Source: Coemansia sp. RSA 487 (taxonomy: Eukaryota > Kickxellomycota > Kickxellomycetes > Kickxellales > Kickxellaceae). Taken from it: a stretch of DNA of 64,000 nucleotides. The stretch spans positions 62,001 to 126,000 of the forward strand of contig JANBRJ010000011.1 in the NCBI GenBank assembly GCA_027577595.1, given 5' to 3'. Positions 41,062 through 51,900 of the stretch are shown piece after piece. The stretch's first letter is position 1; every line of letters starts with the position of its first letter. A program made the translations under genes and the position numbers. The notes below the pieces were generated by a model, which saw only the letters and a list, made by a program, of their open reading frames with translations, had not been told where the DNA came from and ran no database searches.

Positions 41062-43572
41062 ATGACACTGTTTGTTGGTCACATAAATGAGCGGATAAAA
41101 GACCAGATCCTCCACGAGCTGTTTTCACCGTACGGAAAGATATCTATTATAGACCGCAAGGGAACCTATGCTTTTGTTGTAAGTAGCAGCACCTTTCTTA
41201 TCAAGGAAAGAACCACTCTGTCTTTGTGCATGCACGAGTATTGTGCCCATGTCCTGGGAGCATCGCCTATTGTACAAATGCCTTACACGTCAGCACACAC
41301 TCGTCTTTCGTTTCTCACTCTTTACGCATACACTTTGCTCATTCTCCAGGTTACTCTTTCACTTCTGTTCTTGCAAATCGTCCCTCTTTTTATATTGCTC
41401 TTCTGGCCCCCATCCCAAAGCAAGCACATTCTGGCGCGCAGTAAACTATATTGAAGTAGCTTTCATTTCTGCATGAGTTTCCCCTGTCACAAAAGAACAG
41501 CCATCTTATTGTTGTAAAGCTCCAAGCTATCCTTTGAATTACCCGTTGTCTTTTTTTTGCCATTCCGTTTCCATTTATTTATTCTGCCAGCGCATTTGCA
41601 CCAGTATTTCGTTTTTTGATGTGCGTATACATACATTAAACGCTGATTGTTCTGTAACATATGCTTGGGATCCCCTTTCCGCTTCCCCAAATTGGCAGCA
41701 AAGATGTTTATCTGTTGTGTTAGTGACAACTAGTGCTGGTCGAGGTGTACCATTCGAGGGTTTAATTTTTGCGCTCGCCGCTTGTCTGTTAAAGTTGCGT
41801 TCATGTCTTTTTTTTACTCCTCTTCGTTGCTCAATATGCGACGCTCTCACTGTTTTTGCTAGCGCAGGAAATAAAATACGTACGGTTGCATGCTTGCTGA
41901 TACACTCGAGCAAAAAGTAGAATAAATAGCGAAATCAATTTTTGCCGAAATACAATGATTTAACAACGGTTGATTTAATACTTTGTTTGGCTATGCATAG
42001 GAATATGAGGGGCCGGCAGACACAAATCGTGCCGTAGAGGAACTGAATAAATTTGAGATCATGGGAACCGTACTTCGAGTGGAACTATCCAATCGTATAC
42101 GCGGCAAGCTTGGGCCACCACCGGGCGATCTGAGTGAGATTTGCTACAACTGCCAAAAGATTGGCCATATCGCCAAGAATTGCCCGTAAGTTTACCAATG
42201 ACAATTCATTGTATTACAGTGCTGCCTTGGGCCAAAATCATAAATGATATGCTCTATCTGATATGTTTGTTTCCTAACAACTTGTTGCCTAATTTAAACG
42301 CCTTGTATCAGTAGCCATCCACCACAAGTAATGCAACAGAGACAACAGCAACAGCAACAGCAGCAGCAGCAACAACAACAACAACACTTGCAATTTCAGA
42401 GTGCTCAGCAATTACCACCACCACCTCCTCCTCCGTTTATTCCAACCTCTGGTTCTTCGATGGTCAACCAGCAGCCGCACCAAAAAGCACGCTTATCCAG
42501 GCGCGAAGGATTTCTTGATCGCAATCCTCAAAAGCTTCGTCTGAATAAACTAGGAAACCCCCGTATGCGCATGAGTCCGTATTCACATCCAGGCCACATC
42601 AGCCCATCCAAAAAGGATGCAATGTGGCCCCAGATGCCAGGAATGTACACTTCTTTAAGCCCACAACTAGAAACGAGCCCTCAGAAAACCCAGAAACAAC
42701 AGAAAAAGTCAGCCAAAGATAGTAGTCAAGAGTTACCTGACTATATGCATGGCATGGACATGAAATCATCCTTGGCACAAGGAATTACGCGGATAGCTGG
42801 TCAACCAACAAATATTTATCATTCGTCGCCCGGTGCAGTCAGTTCAAATTCCCCAAAGGATAAGCGGCCACAAATACATACACAAGCACAAGCTTACAGA
42901 GCGGCATTTGATGCTCATTTTCAATCCCAAAGCACTGCTTCTTCAGCAGACGCAAATCAAACATTTTACCCCAGAACAGATTATACAGATCTTGGCAGCC
43001 CCAAATCAGGGTATTTACAAGGCGCATCAAGCACGCCGCATTCATATATCCATCCAGCAAATGCGCAGCTGGTAGAAAACCCGTTTCTCCCGCCTGGAAC
43101 TCTTATATACATGCCCATGATTACGGTTCTTCCAGGAACACAAGCTCGGCAACAACAGCAGCAAACGCAGCAACGGATTCCTGTAATTCCTAACCCCACA
43201 TTTCAATCTAATACATCCGCACCAGTACCACCGCATCTGCCTCGCTCGGCATCTGCAGCTAACGTCGATATTCTGTCTTCGTTGTCATCACCACGTCCTT
43301 TAAATCCAACCACGCCAAAAAGACATTCGCTACAACCCGCGCTTTTAAAGCACCCGCATACTATTAGAGACCATTCTCCGCCACTATTAGATGTAAAGTA
43401 TAGACCCAAATCGCCTATCTCGACTTCAACACATAAGGACAATGTGCTGATTAATCCTACTTTGCTGCACAAGACAGACGATAACAACAACGATGGCACA
43501 GGCAAAGCCGGCTCTAGTACAGAGCAAATTGCTGGTACTAAAGCTCTTTTAGCACCTAAAGATAAAACATAA
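41062..43572 (+). CDS. RRM plus CCHC zinc-knuckle RNA-binding protein, Q-rich tail
   Basis: About 520 aa in three exons: 41062-41178, 42001-42185 and 42312-43572. Intron 1 is 822 nt (GTAAGT...CATAG, phase 0), intron 2 is 126 nt (GTAAGT...ATCAG, phase 2). Joining exons 1 and 2 completes one RRM (residues 1-71) with RNP2 LFVGHI and RNP1 KGTYAFVEY split exactly at the intron. A single CCHC knuckle, CYNCQKIGHIAKNC (87-100, C-x2-C-x4-H-x4-C), follows. Exon 3 opens with a CAA/CAG-coded glutamine run and a proline run (PPPPPPF), then about 380 disordered Ser/Pro/Gln residues. RRM plus knuckle recalls SRSF7 and Lark/RBM4-type splicing and translation regulators, but there is no RS domain, so an exact orthologue is not claimed. 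Confidence 0.85.
42343..42387 (+). repeat. CAA/CAG microsatellite coding poly-Gln
   Basis: Tandem CAA and CAG triplets at the start of exon 3 of the RRM/zinc-knuckle gene encode an almost pure glutamine run of about 15 residues. Confidence 0.85.
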
Positions 43573-44727
43573 TTTCTTTTAAAGTCTCGACATTGCAACT
43601 TTTTTACTTTAATTCCACATTCTACAATCCTGTCACAAGTGTTGATTGATTTATAATTACAATGTCAAATCAATATGAGAAGCAAAATTTTCTGAGGCTT
43701 TTGCAGTCATATCAACACAAGCATACAATTGCAAAAGGATGTGCTTTGGCTTTTTATTTGATGTTATTACAAAATACAGCTTGCTTTCAATGGGCTGAGA
43801 AGAATACCATTGTACAATACGATGCGGAATTAAACCCGTGATGCCTGTTCAATTGCTTCAGTATCCCCTGCATACAACTTTATGTAGGAGCTAGATCAAG
43901 CCACTATCTTTGTGTTCTTTTTTTCGTCAGTCCATTGTAAACCCTTTTGAACTGGCAGAGATTGTAGCCAGTACACTAATATTTTAGGATCATAATGGAA
44001 CACTCGAATTGACAAAACAGCAAACGCAAAGATAATGCTAATTCAGTCAAAAAGGTGCGTAGAAATGATTTCCCAACCAAACTTACTAGTAACAGCACCG
44101 ATTTTTAATCCCTACATCCGGCTATTGTGACTACTGTGGCGAGTACAGTATAAACAAGGGAAGCTTGTGTGAGTATAATATATTGCAGGGAGTCATAATC
44201 GTGTTTATTGTTGCTGGAAAGGTGGTCGATCTCACAAAACACAAGCAACAATAATTGTAGAGGCACTTCTTTTTCCAAGATAATAAATGCTTGGCACATG
44301 CGATCACATACATTGTCATTTTGTATGGTCAGGCAATCATTCATTCGTTCATTCATCATATTTTTATTATTAAACCATCTTTATCTGCATGTACAATGGG
44401 TTGGATGGGGATAATGCCTTTTTTGTTGTCTGATTTGCAATTATTGTATTTGCAAAATAGACAGATACGCACTTGTCTTCATGCCTAGCATGCATGAATT
44501 AGATATAGACAATTGTGGCCAAGGGCACGGACAGGTTGGATTATATGCTTTGAGATGGAATAAAAAGAAGGCCAACAACCGTGAATAAAATAAATAAACC
44601 AAACATGCTTGTTCGTTTTTCTCTTTTCCATTTTTAATAATTTTCCAAAAGCACTCAATTTTTATAGACACAGATCGGTAAATTTACAATTGCTCGTTTT
44701 CGAGTTGCACTGTTTTGACCAAGAAAA
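43573..44727. other. 1.15-kb spacer upstream of first HMG-box gene
   Basis: AT-rich sequence, no ORF of note in either strand and no recognised RNA gene. Presumed 3' end of the RRM gene and promoter of the HMG-box gene at 44728. Confidence 0.4.
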
Positions 44728-45552
44728 ATGTCTACAAACTACAATGATTTTAACGTTTTTAACGAATCCCACGAATACGGACTAAATCTTAACAGCATTC
44801 TAGCACAGGAGCTCAATGGATTAACAGTAGCACCAACGCCTGTTAGTGTCAGCCAACCACCCGCAAATGTCCTTGTTAATAGAGTCCCCGATGGCTTTAC
44901 ACCAATTCTAATTAACTTGCAAAGATGCTCACGATCCGAGCTGAGGCGGTTTCTCCACAACATGCTGTGCACTAGTGGTAATAACAACGAGGGAGACAAG
45001 GGCGATAGCACCGCTGAAGATGCCACTGCCCCCAAGGAAAAACCACTGGGCCGTTGCGGTTGCGAGCTTCTTGAGTTTGACTATCAACCTGATTTCCTGT
45101 TTAATAAGAGAAAACACGACGAGGACGAGCATCTAGATGACGAAGACAACGAAGATAGCACTGACTATTGCAGTGACTACGATGATGACCAAGCTTGTAC
45201 TGGCTCACGTGGCTCCAATGCTGACGACACTAACGATACTTACAGCGACGCTGGAAGCGACCACACAGATCGCGAAGAAGAAAAATGGAGAGTATTGGAG
45301 GCTGAACGTAAGAAAATCAAGATCAAGCGACCGCCAAACTCATTCATGATCTACAGAAGCGAACGGCACAACGAACTGGTAAAGGAATATAGAGGCGGAA
45401 ATAAGGTTGTATCAGGAATTATTGCAAAAGAGTGGCACAGTATGAATCCAGAGCAAAAAAAGAAGTATGAGGACCTTGCTGCTAAGAAAAAGCGTGAACA
45501 TGAGCTTCTTTACCCAAACTACAAATTCATGCCAAAGCGGCGCAGGCTGTAG
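44728..45552 (+). CDS. MATA-class HMG-box transcription factor (274 aa)
   Basis: 274-aa, intronless. The HMG box is at the extreme C-terminus (about 198-270): KIKRPPNSFMIYRSERHNEL, then KVVSGIIAKEWHSMNPEQKK and YEDLAAKKKREHELLYPNYK, ending in a basic RRRL tail. The RPPNSFM-Y-R opening, the 'S-I-I---W' helix 2 and the H--YP-YK ending place it in the sequence-specific MATA_HMG group (mating-type SexM/SexP, MATa_HMG, Ste11, Rox1) and not among non-specific HMGB proteins. A long Asp/Glu-rich segment (about 130-190) precedes the box, and a Cys pair (RCGCELLEF) lies at about 110-120. Role is inferred: a DNA-bending regulator, possibly of sexual development. A second MATA-HMG gene lies 11.2 kb downstream on the same strand. 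Confidence 0.88.
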   Translation: MSTNYNDFNVFNESHEYGLNLNSILAQELNGLTVAPTPVSVSQPPANVLVNRVPDGFTPILINLQRCSRSELRRFLHNMLCTSGNNNEGDKGDSTAEDATAPKEKPLGRCGCELLEFDYQPDFLFNKRKHDEDEHLDDEDNEDSTDYCSDYDDDQACTGSRGSNADDTNDTYSDAGSDHTDREEEKWRVLEAERKKIKIKRPPNSFMIYRSERHNELVKEYRGGNKVVSGIIAKEWHSMNPEQKKKYEDLAAKKKREHELLYPNYKFMPKRRRL

Positions 45553-45849
45553 GCTGTTCTGAATATAAGCAGTATATTTTGTCTTTATTTCTGTGCCATC
45601 ACTAGATCATCATTTAAACCATTTAAATTGTATCGATTTCCTATTTGTCCTACGCTTCCATTTCAAATATACCCTATCCAAACTATTGTCATTGCATTAT
45701 GCATATATAAACATGTCTTTACAGGGACTTACAAAGGCATTTAAATGCGCGATTTCATTTTGATTAAACATATTGATGCGTCAAGATTGAAGAAATAACA
45801 GTACAATGCCTCGCACATATCTTATATCTGAATTCATACCAATATAGCT

Positions 45850-46170
45850 TCAAGAAAATATATCCAGAATAAACCAGCTGGTATCTAAAATGTAAAAACG
45901 ATTCAAGGTCTTGTAGAACGCACGCAGGAACACAATGTCGCTGATCTTGACCTTGTTCTCAAAAGTCACACGGAACATATCGGTATTTCCAGCCACTTCC
46001 TTGACCTGGGCGTGGATGCCGCTGACAGGCTTAATTGCAGCATCTTCATACCACGACATTCCCAGCGCAGAGTTGAACATATTTTTGATGTACATAGTGT
46101 TCCTGTGGATCTTCTCTGAATAGCCCGTCAGCTTTGCAATAGTCAAGGATATTGAGCTGTTGGGAATGCC
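45850..46170 (-). pseudogene. Orphan C-terminal exon of ribosome-biogenesis GTPase BMS1
   Basis: A 106-codon frame preceded by an acceptor (TTCTCAG|GGC). It encodes only the extreme C-terminal part of Bms1: IAKLTGYSEKIHRNTMYIKN, MFNSALGMSWYEDAAIKPVS, 'GIHAQVKEV', 'MFRVTFENKVKISDIVFLRA'. These match Bms1's LTG-P-KI-K-TAFIKGMFNS, 'AAIRTVSGIRGQIKKA' and 'FRATFEDKILMSDIVFLR' blocks in order. The last 20 residues (FYKTLNRFYILDTSW...) have drifted from the 'WYPV-P-FYNPVTSLL' ending. The other roughly 1000 residues of Bms1 (G domain, AARP2CN) are absent: immediately upstream sits the stop codon of an unrelated gene (46221). It is therefore a translocated or duplicated fragment. The block is still open and conserved, so it is either recent or read as part of another transcript. 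Confidence 0.7.
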
Positions 46171-46220
46171 CTGAGAATAGAATGTGAAAACAGCGAGTAA
46201 AATAAAAAAGAAATCCTAAA

Positions 46221-47918
46221 TTAACGTATATTTTGAAGAAAGCGGTGTAACTTGTCCCTGTGGCCATCGTATATTCCACTATTAATGGCTTTTTCGATCT
46301 CCAATTTGAATTTATCCCCATGTTCTGATGAATCCAACACCATTGCAAAGCTAAGGCATAACATGGCAAGTATCAATGCTGCTTTTGCTGTAGTGTCTAT
46401 GTATTGGGAGTATCCGCTAAGAGCAGTCCAGTACGTGAGATTGTTACTTAGAGGATAGTACATTGAATACAAGTCGTTGATGTAGGGGCTGTCTTGGCTG
46501 ATAGCATCCCCATCGTCAATCTTGTATGGGGCGCACCTAAGCATTGTCATATTTGGGAAAAATTTTACCAGCTCAAGCAATTCCAACAACGGCACTACTT
46601 GTATGGTTATTTCTAGAGTCCGGATGTTTTTGGAATATGGAGCTGCTGCAAGGACACTGGCTGTGTTCAATTCATCGAAATTATAACGGAGCGAAACCGA
46701 CCGAGTAGCTGGAGTGATAAGTGTTGCAGCAAATCTAATGAATAACTCGGGGCTTAGCACTGTGCTGGAATAATAGTGGGCATCGTTTAGCAACACTCGT
46801 CTCAGTCGCAAATACTTGCCAGCGGAAAATATTTTGTATCTTTGCTGAACGTCAGCAAGATTAACATCGGTGCTAATATCCAGATCCTCCAAAGTATCGC
46901 TATTTCCTCGAAACAGCGTATCGTCCTCAAATATATAACTCGATGACCAATGAAGATAGCGCAACACCGGAAACGGGGCTAAGGACTCATCCACACAAAT
47001 TTTTTCAAAAGCGATAGAACTACCACCACCGTAAAATGTGAATTTTTGCAGCTGTGGATATACTATCAGTGTGTCCATGTCGTTAAAAATAAGCGAGCGC
47101 ACATTTTCAAAGTAAAAGTCTTTAACAAACAGCGACTCTAAGGTGGCTGCAGACTTGTCAACAATGTAACTGAAAATTTCGCACTTGCCTGTAAATGCGC
47201 ATTTAAGGTTGGTCAGCCCTGTGCCGTTTTGTACAACCAAGTGGTCGCTGGTCAGGTTAATAACTCTTAAATTAACTTCAAATGACTTTGCCTTGTTAAA
47301 AACAGCTACTAGGAACTTGTCCGCCTTCCATTGATGGTCAACATATCTAAAGTAATATGTATTCGCAAGTTTCTGATCGTCGAGAGCAACTTCCTGGAGT
47401 TGTGGCATCGATGTCTGAATGCGCTCCGTTATCCAGTGGAATCGTTCATCCTTGTTTGTGGTGCTGTGCTTGTCAAACTCCTGGTAATGTAAAATGGAGA
47501 GACCAATTCTCAGCGAGCGTGCCGAAGGAAACACAGCGTTTTCAGGCCAAGCCGCGGAAAAGTCTTTGGCAGGCATCTTATATTGTTTCATTTTGGGGGC
47601 TGTAAATTGAATGTTGACTCGTTTAACATGGCTGTAGCGCTTGGGTTTTAGTTTTAATTCTTTCGGTAGACGGATAAACACGAACTGTATCCTGCCATTG
47701 CTTGGCATTATTTTTATAGTAAGCTCTTCGAGAAAGTGCTGAAGTGCAAGCACTCGCCACGAGTAACTGACATTATATAGCGTAGTCCATGAGGGATGTG
47801 CTCCCTTCCAGTCGGTATGTTTAAAATTGATGTTTAGGGAGTTTGGAAAAACATAGTAGTGGGCGATAGCTTCGGCTATATGTAAAGGAAGATGCTGGAA
47901 GATAGATCTAGCAGGCAT
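46221..47918 (-). CDS. LRR/F-box-like protein of a Kickxellales-expanded family
   Basis: 565-aa intronless protein. The N-terminus (IFQHLPLHIAEAIAHYYVF) is an F-box-like helix pair. The rest is an irregular leucine-rich array with strands such as ARSLRIGLSI, LTNLKCAFTG, FPVLRYLHWSSSY and IRTLEITIQVVPLLELLELV. It ends with a helical cap (ALILAMLCLSFAMVL...HRDKLHRFLQNI). I associate this layout with multi-copy predicted proteins of Coemansia and relatives, presumed substrate adaptors for SCF-type ubiquitin ligases; that role is inference. Length and both ends look complete. It lies only 50 bp upstream of the BMS1 C-terminal fragment on the same strand. Codons appear more AT-rich than in neighbouring housekeeping genes such as MAP1 or p150 (by eye). 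Confidence 0.7.
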   Translation of the reverse strand: MPARSIFQHLPLHIAEAIAHYYVFPNSLNINFKHTDWKGAHPSWTTLYNVSYSWRVLALQHFLEELTIKIMPSNGRIQFVFIRLPKELKLKPKRYSHVKRVNIQFTAPKMKQYKMPAKDFSAAWPENAVFPSARSLRIGLSILHYQEFDKHSTTNKDERFHWITERIQTSMPQLQEVALDDQKLANTYYFRYVDHQWKADKFLVAVFNKAKSFEVNLRVINLTSDHLVVQNGTGLTNLKCAFTGKCEIFSYIVDKSAATLESLFVKDFYFENVRSLIFNDMDTLIVYPQLQKFTFYGGGSSIAFEKICVDESLAPFPVLRYLHWSSSYIFEDDTLFRGNSDTLEDLDISTDVNLADVQQRYKIFSAGKYLRLRRVLLNDAHYYSSTVLSPELFIRFAATLITPATRSVSLRYNFDELNTASVLAAAPYSKNIRTLEITIQVVPLLELLELVKFFPNMTMLRCAPYKIDDGDAISQDSPYINDLYSMYYPLSNNLTYWTALSGYSQYIDTTAKAALILAMLCLSFAMVLDSSEHGDKFKLEIEKAINSGIYDGHRDKLHRFLQNIR

Positions 47919-49009
47919 GATTAGAAAGGAGCTGAGAATGAAAGAATGCTGAGACGAAAATAGGAATAGTTGACTTTGTCAGCAGACAAAGGGGTCGAAA
48001 TTGTTGACAAGGCGATTTACATAAATACACAATGCTTTAGTTTACATGAGGTTTTAAATAGTGGGATTTGGCAAGGTGGCATTTATTTTTATATGTAGGG
48101 TCGGTGAAATTGTTGCAAAAGCCATATAGAGTACAGTAGCCCATTCCTTTGCTCTAAATACAGAGTGACAAAACCGATCGTTGGTGTCAAAATGTTACAG
48201 TGTTTTTATTTATTCAGCTCTAGTTTAATTGAACTTTGTTTAGCGAAATAGTAGCATTATTCACACTGCGACTGAGCGAGATCAATATGGTCATTGATTA
48301 TTTTATCAACAATTCTAACCATTATCTCTACCCCTACCTTATCCAAATGTCACTCCTGCCTTTTCCTATAGTTTCAACAAAATTGGGACACAAAAAAGTG
48401 CTTTTGCTGCTACTGTTATGAACGCTGGTGGGACATCATCCGCGTGGAAAGTGATCCAACACTTAAAGCAGCGACTTAGTATCCCATATATAGTTTGAAG
48501 GCATGGTACTATTTCTGATTTCGAGAGACTATTAAATTCCTGGCTACATCATATTTGATAGAGGCTTTATAAGCTCCAGCATCCTCAGCAGAGTTAGTGT
48601 GATGATTATTAGGCTATAAACGCCATTGTTTTATTAAAAATGACAGGGTGAGCTTTAGTTCCGCTTACAAAATATTAATGTAATAAGTATGCTATATAGA
48701 AGTGAACTGAAAATATAAGAAAATACACAATTCCCTATAACCATTTCCCCGTGGTTATTTGCCACTATCTGTCCTTTTATTGTCTGTTTGGATGCTTCTG
48801 GTGTACATGGAGTACGACTTTTATAATGAGAGTGGCTACATCCACATATAGTACTGCATGGCCTCCTGTGAGTGCTGCTATTGTCATTTCTGGTTGCTGG
48901 CAAAGCAGAAGCTGTAGACTGAGATTCAAATGTCTGCAATTTTTTGGTGTTGTGAAATATATTGGTATGTTTTCCTGGAATTTCCCCCACAGCTCCTAAT
49001 CCTCTTTGT
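47919..49009. other. AT-rich intergenic region
   Basis: About 1.1 kb upstream of the LRR-type gene, very AT-rich. The 135-codon minus-strand ORF at 48655-49062 overlaps the unassigned ORF at 49010-49282 in another frame and has no recognisable domain. No RNA gene seen. Confidence 0.35.
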
Positions 49010-49282
49010 TCATGGCCAACCAAAAAGTTTAGGAAATTTGCTTGGCTCCAAATCATCTGCATGCAGATAAGGAACTGCTAGAATCCAATTAATCAGTTTA
49101 AAGATATGGTGCATAGTAAACTGTAGGCCACAGAAAAGGATATCTGAGCGATAAACAGCATCAAAAAAATTTAATTTTAATGAGTAGGGTGTATTTGACC
49201 GTTTCTTGCAGGAAGGGGCGGCATTGTAAAAAAATGTTTCATCAAAGAATTGAACTAGAGATGTTGAGGCTAGGTCAGACAC
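49010..49282 (-). CDS. Unassigned 90-aa ORF with coding-like composition
   Basis: Open frame of 90 codons in an AT-rich region. The translation has balanced, protein-like composition (for example SDLASTSLVQFFDETFFY, LKLNFFDAVYRSDILF, FKLINWIL) with no low complexity. I do not recognise the family. The first codon is not ATG-supported by any context I can see, and the frame may be part of a larger decayed or spliced gene. It sits between the two HMG-box genes. Confidence 0.3.
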   Translation of the reverse strand: MSDLASTSLVQFFDETFFYNAAPSCKKRSNTPYSLKLNFFDAVYRSDILFCGLQFTMHHIFKLINWILAVPYLHADDLEPSKFPKLFGWP

Positions 49283-49761
49283 ACCCTAGACAAAAGAAAA
49301 GCTACAAGCTAAAACCAACTTCCGGCTTTGTAAGAAAATTAATACAATTCTTAAAGCCCATGTGATAGTAGGGTAAGTGGTAGAATCAGATCGAACAAAC
49401 GTATATGGAAGACAATCACGTGAAGACCATTTATATGCTTATTTTGCGGAATTCCGGGAATGTGCGGGCAAAAGTGTCTTCATGAATTACGCTCGTTATT
49501 TTTCGTCATCTGAGTATGAATTTTTATGGTCCTATTGCCCCCAATCCGAAATTTATCAAAAATAAATACAGTTTTGGAGGTTGTTGTATTTATACAAACC
49601 TCCCTTAACAACTGATAAAGAGCGATTGTTTGTTTGCTCGAAAATATTTATTGCATTGAGGCGTTCTGACGAAATGAGAAATGCAAACAATTAGGTCCCC
49701 CTTTTTACATTTCGCATTTTTAGAGAAGCAGTACATTGTATCCAGTTTAGTGTCTTTGTGT

Positions 49762-49799
49762 GGTTGGTCGATAAGCTACCGTTGAGCTACACCACTCCC
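49762..49799 (-). other. tRNA-like 5' half (D-arm/box A), incomplete
   Basis: Read on the minus strand, GGGAGTGGTGTAGCTCAACG followed by GTAG resembles a tRNA acceptor strand plus D-arm with a good RNA polymerase III box A (TAGCTCAACGG). The D-stem is broken (no GAGC partner), and I find no box B (GGTTCRA) within 60 nt downstream nor a matching 3' acceptor strand. It could be a tRNA fragment, the head of a tRNA-derived SINE, or chance. Confidence 0.25.
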
Positions 49800-50181
49800 T
49801 GCTTTGGCACGCATGAGGCTTAGTCGCTCACACGCCACTGATTCTCATTTCTCACTGTAATCTGAAACTGGCTGTGGTGTCCCTTTTAGAACGAATCTGC
49901 ATTCGTATACAGTGTATATATTTCCAAAATAGGCAAACTATGATGTTCTGTATTCTGTATCGGGGCGCTTGAATGAGTCTTTATTGTCATCGAATATGCA
50001 GAATCTCATGCAGAAAAATATGGTTAAAATGCAGCGAACAAAATGTTTCAGTTACGACAAAATGTAATTTCTACCTCTACAGCTTTGTTCGGCAGTAGCT
50101 TTTCCAACAAGGAATTTGATATGCTGGGTTGTAAACTACAAACATCGAGTTGATATTCTAATGTAGAGTGACTGCGCTTCA

Positions 50182-50397
50182 ATGAGCTGGGCTGACCGAA
50201 AAGCCCCTCCTATACGGCAAATGCCTATTATTTTGAAATGGCTTTATTGGGAAAGCTTTGTCCAACCATTGATGGCAAAGGGAAAACCGATTCTACTTCC
50301 ACAGCCTTCCTTCATACGTCAAATGTTCATAGTTTTGTGCCAATATATTGTGAATATGGAGGCGACGGTCTTGACAACTAAGAATCCAAAAGGTTAG
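50182..50397 (+). other. Unassigned 71-codon ORF
   Basis: ATG-initiated ORF (MSWADRKAPPIRQMPIILKW...) with coding-like composition in an otherwise AT-rich, gene-poor region. No family recognised. Could be a remnant of a gene. Confidence 0.2.
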
Positions 50398-51900
50398 CGA
50401 TACAAATTTTGATTGAATGCTATAAGGTTTTAACCGCATTAATCCTTGCTTTTCAGCGAATTGGTGTGCATTCAGTATTGATGTAAAGTCCCCTCATTTT
50501 CCCTGAAAACAAAGCGAGAATGAGAACAGAAAATATACAATGTAAAATAGACAAAGCATGTGCCTGTTTACCAATTGGTCCTTGGTTATGCTGAGCGCTT
50601 CAAATCAGCGCAAACTCGATATAGCGCGTAAACTAAATACTATGATGTGGCTCCTGCCATTCAATAAATCGGTCAAGCTAGAATAAGGCTTGGCCTGCAG
50701 TTTTTCCGCAACAAACCTTTAGTAGACAGATTGTGCAGTATATATTTTATGAGAATAATGGCACTATAGCCACGCAAAAGTAACGAAACAAAACATATAG
50801 TTGGAATTTTTTGCACGATTTCTTGTTGTGGCTAAAAGCTGTTGTTGACTGACTAAGGGATGTTTCGTATTGTTTACATGTTTTGCGGTTAAAAGTAACC
50901 CCCAAATAAAACATATTTTGTTTCTGACAATTTATCTTCATAACATGAAATAGTTTTCCCGCGACAACAGCATGGTGGCAGGTGCAGAAAATTTATTGTT
51001 GAATAGGCCGTTGATTGCGTAGAGGCAAAAAAATAAATATGCAAAATGGGACACACAATGTCAGTTATTGTCTATTACAAACTATTTTAGAATAAACACT
51101 TTCTTTTTTGTACTCACGCCACAACAAAAAGAATAAAATATGTACTCTTCTCGATTATTTCGATATGGACAGCCAATCCGACGAATATTTTGTGTATAGC
51201 AGACTCATTTGCATAATGCGTGAATTTATTCGAGCCATTATCGAAGAACAATACTAAATAAAGAAAAATAAAGTAAGTATAATTTAGCCACAAACATTAC
51301 TGGAGACATTTGAAGCACAAATATAAGGCAATGAACACAATAATAATCAAGCCAATTGTCGCACGAACAGCGAAGCTAACATAGATAAGGCATATATTGT
51401 AACATGCGGTTCAAAAAACGGGGGAAACACAAGTGTTTATGTTTACATATATTTTGAAAGAAAGTACAAATTTCAATGAGAAAACAACGTGAATTTAATA
51501 CAACAATGATGTATATTATCAAGATATTGTCATGAAGCAGTTGTTTCTTGTGCTATACTTGTATTGTGCGTCATGCCAAATTAGGAATTTGCACGAAAGT
51601 GTTGAGTTTGGCAGAATATATGGTTTAGATGGGCTGCGCTTTCATTGTTTTTATCATTGCTTATTCTAAATAAAGTAAATATGAGGCTTGTAGCTGTAAA
51701 ATGGGTGTCTGTAAACTTTTGTTCTGACCAATGCTTTTGTCATTTATGTCTTTCTGTGCCAAGAACAAAAGCAAAAAAAATCATAAAGTAGTGCAGCGTA
51801 AATTTGATATTTTCTTCAAGCAACCGCACATGCTCTTGGAGAAAGAGAAAGTTTTGGAGGCAGTGTGCTCTTTTTTAGGTATTGACAGGATGTAAACAGT

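Larger units (their letters stand above)
49283..51900. other. 2.6-kb AT-rich, gene-poor region
   Basis: Very AT-rich. The only items noted are a short + strand ORF at 49377-49565 (62 codons), the 71-codon ORF at 50182-50397 and the tRNA-like half at 49762-49799. None of the ORFs is recognisable. Base composition and lack of long frames suggest non-coding or decayed sequence. Confidence 0.4.

Noticed and set aside
36920-45552. UTP25 as the 'RNA helicase' flank of a Mucoromycota-style sex locus
   Set aside because: The sex-locus flank is RnhA, a true helicase adjacent to the HMG gene. UTP25 is a degenerate DEAD-like processome factor and lies over 5 kb away with another gene between; no TPT transporter is present.
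49220-49265. Possible tRNA 3' part on the minus strand (CTAGTTCAATTC followed by a T-run)
   Set aside because: No paired acceptor or D-arm upstream, and it overlaps an ORF; box B-like match is likely chance.
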